Source of the DNA: Cheilinus undulatus
Lineage: Eukaryota > Chordata > Actinopteri > Labriformes > Labridae
Length of the DNA stretch: 64,000 nucleotides
Direction of reading: 5' to 3'
Assembly: GCF_018320785.1 (NCBI RefSeq)
Contig: NC_054867.1
Coordinates: forward strand, 37,932,355 to 37,996,354
Shown piece by piece: positions 58,480-64,000 of this stretch; positions within the stretch are counted from its first letter, which is position 1; each line of letters starts with the position of its first letter. Under the pieces are notes generated by a model, which was not told where the DNA came from, did no database searches, and was given only the letters and a program-made list of their open reading frames with translations. Both the position numbers and the translations under genes were made by a program.

Positions 58480-58635
58480 CAATGTTTTTTTCACATTTAG
58501 GATCCATATTGCACCATTTTTCTCTAAACAAATTTAAGTGGTTGAACATTTATCGGAAAAAATTGGGTTGTGATGTCTCTTAAGGAGGTGGTAGTGAGTC
58601 CTGATTCCCAAACCTTTTGAGAACCTCCGGTCTAA
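58480..58635 (+). repeat. Dispersed repeat related to 24990-25150
   Basis: The shared order is 'taagtggttgaacattta', 'gggttgtgatgtctc' and 'taaggaggtggtagtgag', then 'cccaaaccttttgagaacct'. It is probably the right part of a hAT-derived MITE. Confidence 0.55.
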
Positions 58636-58651
58636 TGCATTGCTGTACTTC

Positions 58652-59421
58652 AGGGGTCATCAACTATATATGTAAAAGGGCCAGCTTTATTCTGAGCAGA
58701 CACTTTGGGGGCCAAACTTTCAGAGGAACGAACGTGAACATTTTTGTCTAATTAACAAATTATCGTCAAAATATTTCTATTTTCTTGTAAAGTTAGCCTT
58801 TAGCTTTGAGATCACCTATACTGCAGCTCGCCACAAGGGGGCAATTGAGATATTTTTTGCCACATTTTTCTGGGGCTGTTTTGCTGCTAATCACTACATT
58901 TGATGCTAAAATGCTGTGTTTTGATTGGTGGGAAATCTGTGCAGGAAAAGGATCTTTGGGGATGATTCTTATGCATTCTTTTGTCCTCTCAAAAAAAAGA
59001 CAACAAAGACAATAAAAAAATGAAAAAGACAAAATATGACCAAAAAAAAACCCAACAAAGAAATCACAACAAATGAGGAAATAACTGACCAAAAAATGAT
59101 GAAAAAAGGAGAAAAACTGAAGAATAAAATGATGAAAAAAATGGCAGCTTTAGTCAAGAATGGCTGATTCGTATACATTAATCATAACATAATGGCTGAT
59201 ACTTGGATTTATGTACAAACATTGAGTCATGTCTGAGAAATTGTTCCTATCTCAATTGGTTTTGGGCTGTTTTTACAGCTTTGGTTATTTAAAAAAGGTA
59301 AATAGCAGAACCTGTTTTTTTCTCCTCACATTTTCTGAATTTATAACACTTCTGGGGGCCAGATAAAAAGCTGTGGGGGGCCTGATGTGGTCTTCAGGCT
59401 GCCAGCTGATGATCACTGCTC
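58652..59421. mobile_element. hAT-type nonautonomous element with near-matching 8-bp flanks
   Basis: The left end is CAGGGGTCATCAACTA and the right end reads agctgatgatcactg, inverted with several mismatches. Flanking octamers are ctgtactt and ctccactt (six of eight match). Interior 'gggccagctttattc' and 'tctgggggccagataaaa' are the usual marks of this group. The A-rich centre holds no transposase; overlapping frames there (58793-59178) are low-complexity artefacts. Confidence 0.6.
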
Positions 59422-60263
59422 CACTTTTACCATCCAAATTTCTGTTTAAAAAAAAAAAACAAAAATCACCAGATGTGGCTCCAGCTTCACCAACCTGCTC
59501 CAATAATCAGAGAAAAACTTCATCCTGTAAAAAAATATTAAGAACATAATCCAAGATGTTTCATGAGTACAAGTACTTAGGCTTGGTACCTGCATCAGTC
59601 TCAGTGTATTCCTGAATCTTTCCTTATTTAAGTACTTTATCTCAAGAGGAAACTGCAAATAGTCAAAAATCTTATGTTTTTTATTCAACAGGTTTTTAAA
59701 AATATCAATCATATGTCATTTCAAATGAGGTTTGCTTTTATTTCCCCAGGCTGAGGTGTAATAGATATAGATCTTTTTAAACTGACAATATTTTTGTTTT
59801 CACTGTAACAGAGAGCGGTTCAAGCTTATCAGGAATGGAGAAAATTCCCCTCAGAATTTCACTTGTTGGTTGAGAAAAGGCAAAAGAAATGAAACTTTGG
59901 GTCTCCAGTAGCACAGATTCTCAGCGCCTTTTTGTGGGCGTCTCGTTTTCTGAAGGAGAGCACAGAAGATTAAAATTGTTGTCAAAAATAAACATATAAT
60001 TTCTGTCCTTATTTTCTCCTCAATTACAGGGCATGGTCAGAGCTGGGCTTGTCGTTCTGGAGAGTCTGGCCCTCACATGAACACAGCGGCTATATTTGGC
60101 AGTCTGCTCTCCGACTGACCTTCATCGCTTTATTTTCTTATTCCAGAGCGAGTGTGAGGAGAAGAACAAAGACTGCTGCTACATGCTGCTAAAAAACACT
60201 GTCATACACACTCTATCTATCTATATAAATATATATATATATATATATGTATGTGTGTCTTAA
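59422..60263. other. Flank with isolated acceptor-like sites, no gene model
   Basis: Short open stretches follow acceptor-like sites at about 59811 (RAVQAYQEWRKFPSEFHLLV) and 60147 (SECEEKNKDCCYMLLKN), but I find no matching donors or partner exons. An AT microsatellite lies at about 60223-60248. I make no gene call. Confidence 0.3.
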
Positions 60264-60385
60264 TTTGACAGGACATTTATAGAGAAACAGGAAACGTAGA
60301 GGCATGACATGCACCAAACAAGATCATAAGTTGAACATGTGACGGGGGACTGCTCTACCACCTCAGCTCTACCAGCTCCCATGCT
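60264..60385 (-). repeat. tRNA-headed SINE copy
   Basis: On the minus strand a head-like 'ggtagagctgaggtggtaga' is followed by a spacer and 'ggtgcatgtcatgcctctac', then 'gtttcctgtttctctataaa' and 'tgtcctgtcaaatt'. This is the same family as 27222-27400, with a more diverged body. Confidence 0.6.
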
Positions 60386-61416
60386 AACCTTTTAATACCA
60401 ATATATATCAGTGCCTTTGAATTTTTTCCTGGAAAAAATTAAACAGGTGTTTTGCTGTAAACTACTCTGACAGACACATATCCAGCAACCATAATAAAAT
60501 GCACATAAGTAACAATATGCAACTTTTCCACGTAAAATAGTTGCTTCAGAGTGTATCTCTAAGTGCAGTTTCTTAGAGAGTTAGTCCCATTGCCACAGAG
60601 TGCCCTTGTTGCCTGATTTCAGCACTGTATAGCTTTGTTCTCTGTCGAGGAGAGTATTCAGCTCTATGGCACTGGTTCACACACCAGCCTTAAGCTCAGA
60701 AGACGCCAGTTAGCCTTGCTGTCTGATGCAATGGCCAAGAATAAAAAAAGAGCACAGTAACAGATAGAGCTGAACAGAGATAGAAAGAGATTGACTGAGC
60801 AAAAAGCCAGATCAAAAACAACTATAACAGCAGTGTTTACTCATAAAGATACAACATTAGATTTTTTTCTACGTAACAAAACCGTTTCATATTAAGCTTG
60901 AGCTTTACCGGGTGCAGAGTCATCTAACTGAAGTTATATTTCAGGTTGGAATACATATTTATGAATGGATCCAGTTATTAAAGGGGTAACAGCACTATTT
61001 GAGTGGTACAACAATGCTACAACTACAAAGCTTGAAGCAAACATCTTCTGGGTGTCATTATGCTATTGTTGGTCATTTAGAGACACCAGTTATAATATAA
61101 ATCTGATCATAACCTTCTAAGAACTCCTGACAGTACATCTCAGAGAAATAAATTACAAAATACCAGCTTTGAAATGTTCCCGCTGTTTAAAATTAAGTAG
61201 ACTCCTGGAGGAGATCTCTACCCGCTGTTTCTGTGCAACGTTAACTAAACATGACATGTTATTTATTTAGACTTCTTAAAACTAACTGAACAAAAAGACT
61301 TTGGTGGTTCTTTTTGACCCTGCTGCCTCTACCAACTTGATTTTTTAAAATACCCCGGTCATTTTATGTGAAGCCTTTCTTGGTTTAAATTTTGATTATT
61401 TCTTTAAATTTGACAG
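60386..61416. other. Gene-free stretch
   Basis: The DNA is A+T-rich, with no coding frame above chance and no recognised repeat. Confidence 0.45.
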
Positions 61417-62113
61417 ACAAACCCTGTGGTGAGAGTCTGCGTTCTTCGATGGTAAACCCTAGCCAAGGTGAGGTTTTTAAGACAAAAGAAGTTAACATTT
61501 TAAAGTTCATGCTTTTATTGCTCTCACTCTTCTCTTACCCCTGTTACCTCCATACTACCTTAAATGTCTGCAGTATGTGCAGACCAGTAGTATCAGATTG
61601 TAACAGGTACGTGGAGGAGTGAGCCTCCCTCCACAGACTCCCTACTGATTTTAGAAATCATTTTAACATCTTTTTTTTTTAGGTTATTCAACTCCCAAAG
61701 CAGAGGGAAGCTAAACCAAAGCTCTCTTCTCTCTGGAATTTGGTTTTGTAGCTGGAGAGGTGTCGGTTCACTTCCTGAGTCCTGAGTGCCCTTGGGCGAG
61801 GCACCAAACCTCAAATTTCTCCTCTGTGAGCAGCAGACCCTTACCCTGACATGTCTCTATTAGTGCTTTTCTATAGGATCCTGTTTGTGTGTGTGCAGGT
61901 ATTTTATCCTGTAGCATGTTTAGCAATGAGGTGTTAAAATAGAACTTTCTCTTGAGGGATTAATGAACATTTTATCCTCCGTATTCTTCTTATGTGTCAC
62001 ATCTTTTTATCCCCTTTAATCACGTAGGTCCTGTGATCGGTCAATCCTGGTCGTCCCTCAGATTCAGCCGGCTGTCTGTTGAGACAACTTTCTTCTCACA
62101 TCAGATGTACAAG
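61417..62113 (+). CDS. Two candidate exons of an unrecognised plus-strand gene (weak)
   Basis: Segment 61417-61467 is bounded by tgacag and AAG/gtgagg. Segment 62028-62113 is bounded by cacgtag and AAG/gtcagt. Each has just one open frame, and those frames match in splice phase: KPCGESLRSSMVNPSQ then GPVIGQSWSSLRFSRL and SVETTFFSHQMYK. I recognise no protein family. A SINE fragment lies in the proposed intron. It may be part of a gene continuing beyond position 64000, a noncoding transcript, or coincidence. Confidence 0.22.
61737..61990 (+). repeat. SINE 3' part, same family as 36566-36892
   Basis: It contains 'gctggagaggtgtcggttca', 'gagtgcccttgggcgaggca', a 'catgtctctattagtgc' block, 'tcctgtttgtgtgtgtgcag' and the 'tctcttgagggatta' tail. 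The tRNA-like head is absent. Confidence 0.75.
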
Positions 62114-62704
62114 GTCAGTAAAGCACAGCTCAAAAAAATTTTACCTGACCTCTAAAATCAGTAAAAAAACACGATTTAAAAAAGAATTGTTTGCTTTGTT
62201 CAGCATGATTCAATTTCATGTCAGTTTGCATGTTCCTAAAGATGTGGAAACAACAAAACCCACATAAAATTCAATTTTCTGTTAAAAACAACAGAACAAA
62301 TACAATGTGGAAAAGAGACCATTTAAAATGAGAGATGCCAAACAAAAAATTAATACGACTTAACCTGAAAACGGACTAAGGAGACTGTACCATTACCATG
62401 TAGTAATTCATCCAAAACAGGGCAGTAAAAAGGCATCTATTCCTACAACCCTCTACCCTAGCTGTTTGAAGTTTGGACCATTTTTAAATTTTCTATTACT
62501 AATTAATTTAATCAATGAATAAAAACACAATGTTATCTAAAGCAGTAGTTGGGGAAACTGTGTCAGTGAGTCATTATTGTGGGCCTGGGACAAGAAATGT
62601 GACAAAATCTATGATGTATGGAAGCCCTAAGTGGGCAGACATCCATAGAGTTTGAAGTTTTTATTTGACTGTTGTGCCATTTATACAATCATGCCCAGCA
62701 GACA
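62114..62704. other. Gene-free stretch
   Basis: The sequence is A+T-rich, with no coding signal and no recognised repeat. Confidence 0.45.
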
Positions 62705-63560
62705 TCAACCAATCAGTCAATCTTTATTTGTATAGCACTTGTCATACATGGAAATGTAGAACAAAGTGCTTTACACACAAGAGAAAATTAAATTAAAAGA
62801 AAAACACAGTTCACCCCCCATCCCTCACCCATTCCCCCCCATCCCACCTTATTCCCCCACCCTCATCTCCAATCTGTAGTCCATATATAACAGTCACAAC
62901 TGTGCTATAAATAATGGTTTCCTTACAAACACGAACGTGCACACAGAGGAAATGCTATCTTAAAATTCAGAATGAGGAAACACCGGAGGTTAGACTAGAA
63001 CCTTAAAACAAAGTAACAGTAAATGAAATAAAAACAGAATGATAGGATACTAAAATAAGAATAAAAATGAATATAGCTCAATAAAACTGTATGAAATAAG
63101 TATAAAACACAAAAAGAGAGCTTGGTAAAGTTATGATAAGAGGACAAACTACTAACAAGCAATCCTAAAATTAAAATATAGTGAGATAAAACCAGACAAA
63201 ATTAAGATGATAAACTAAATTTTACTTAAAATCCAGGCTAAAAAGGTAAGTCATGGGGTTTCGTGACACCAAGAATCTAAACTAACCAGGATCAGAGTTC
63301 ACAGTAGTTTTTTATCATCATAGAGCAGAAAAGCCAAAGAGAGACCAACTAAAGATTAAATAGATAAACCAATTTTTCTTTTTTTTCCAGAGTTTAGAGA
63401 CAAAAGTAAGTTTAGTAAGTCTAAGGACATTAAATTTAAACAGCTGTTCCAATCTGCTCATCAGGTGAATGTAGGAGCTCAGGGTTTTGACAAACCATTT
63501 CATGAAGCAAAAACTTTTTAAGTCATCATATTTAGTAAAAGAGACAGGACTTACTTTTTC
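62705..63560 (-). mobile_element. L2-type LINE 3' end, antisense
   Basis: It opens with 'tcaatctttatttgtatagc' and 'aaagtgctttacacacaag', the antisense 3' terminus of a fish LINE. Positions 63120-63255 match 13615-13760 in the L2 fragment of tespa1 intron 3 (shared 'gaggacaaactacta', 'aagatgataaacta' and 'ccaggctaaaaaggtaagtc'). No reverse-transcriptase core is visible. Confidence 0.65.
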
Positions 63561-63632
63561 CACTTCTTATAAATCACACAAATCACTAAGTCTATTTTCT
63601 CTGGGAATATTTGACTCTGTTTTATAATAGTA

Positions 63633-63634
<2 letters not shown>

Positions 63635-63701
<67 letters not shown>
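63635..63701. repeat. (AT)n microsatellite, about 67 bp
   Basis: This is an uninterrupted alternating AT tract. It ends exactly where a Tc1/mariner-like element starts, and its length is likely polymorphic or imprecise. Confidence 0.95.
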
Positions 63702-63704
<3 letters not shown>

Positions 63705-64000
63705 CTTAACAAATTAAATAGACCACCCTAACCCTAACTGAAGTAAGGTTTATGCCACAGCTGCCCTAAATTAACAGCTTTGGTAATAACCAAAATCATT
63801 TTTTATGTTTCTGCAATGGTTAATACACCAATATGTAGAAGCTCAGTAGTAGAAGCCCAGTGAGCTGGCTCAAATTTGGGTGAATTCAGTTTGAAATTCC
63901 TCATTCTTGTTCAAAATGATAAAATGTGGAGAGCTCACTGAAAATGAAAGAGTCCACATTAAAGCACTTCATGATGCTGGATGGTCTCTGAGATGATTAT
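63702..64000 (+). mobile_element. Tc1/mariner-like element, 5' part, cut by the window edge
   Basis: The end-like segment 'agtgcttaacaaattaaata' and 'gaccaccctaaccctaactg' is followed, from about 63926, by a plus frame reading CGELTENERVHIKALHDAGW and SLR then a stop. This is a helix-turn-helix start typical of Tc1/mariner transposases. The remainder lies beyond position 64000. The stop suggests the copy is dead. Confidence 0.65.

Noticed and set aside
63387-63401. 15-nt plus-strand mini-exon between cag and gtaagt
   Set aside because: It lies inside an antisense LINE tail and has no partner exons, so it is a chance pair of splice-like words.
1-64000. CRISPR array, operon or bacterial-type system
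   Set aside because: The sequence is intron-bearing vertebrate DNA. The tandem repeats seen are microsatellites, satellites and minisatellites without regular spacers.

Overview
The window is vertebrate nuclear DNA, and most likely comes from a percomorph (spiny-rayed) teleost. It is A+T-rich and intron-rich, and it is crowded with fish repeat families: Tc1/mariner elements, hAT-type MITEs, L2-type LINE tails and several tRNA-headed SINEs. The protein-coding genes I can read all belong to the vertebrate HoxC (human 12q13) neighbourhood. Gene names are by recall of the families; no database was searched.

Left to right: (1) Positions 1-2115 hold the 5' end of an Sp-family gene on the minus strand, best read as sp1. 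A 7-nt coding first exon and a 74-nt second exon are visible, and the rest lies off the left edge. (2) Positions 2116-8650 are mostly empty, with an orphan CCAAT-box cluster near 3.9 kb, a GC-rich block near 4.2 kb and an antisense L2 LINE piece near 7.5 kb. (3) tespa1 (plus, 8657-23271) reads as eleven coding exons encoding about 651 residues. Its introns hold four dead Tc1 copies, an L2 piece inside a GATAT-type satellite, a minisatellite and a MITE. (4) tarbp2 (minus, 26861-33742) reads as seven exons encoding 345 residues with three double-stranded-RNA-binding domains. Its first intron holds a Tc1 element with two-tier terminal repeats, and a SINE with visible target-site duplications sits inside that element. 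A CRE/E2F/CCAAT promoter lies just upstream, and a well-bounded plus-strand exon lies beyond it.

(5) Positions 34477-53029 form a large gene-poor stretch with SINEs, MITEs and a few GC-rich or unique blocks that could be regulatory. (6) sp7/osterix (minus, 53030-55848) reads as two coding exons encoding 455 residues, with an Sp box, a Buttonhead box and three C2H2 fingers. A homeodomain-type TAATTA next to a GC box lies upstream. (7) Positions 56000-64000 hold more LINE, hAT and SINE copies, two weak candidate exons near 61.4 and 62.0 kb, a long AT microsatellite, and the start of another Tc1/mariner element running off the right edge.

The genes are not an operon. They share a conserved chromosomal neighbourhood: a general GC-box factor (sp1), a T-cell and IP3-receptor adaptor (tespa1), the Dicer partner TRBP (tarbp2) and the osteoblast master regulator (sp7). 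I see no evidence of a new multi-gene system. The most informative items are the hidden sp1 exons, the spliced gene models, the nested insertions with intact duplications, and the candidate promoters.
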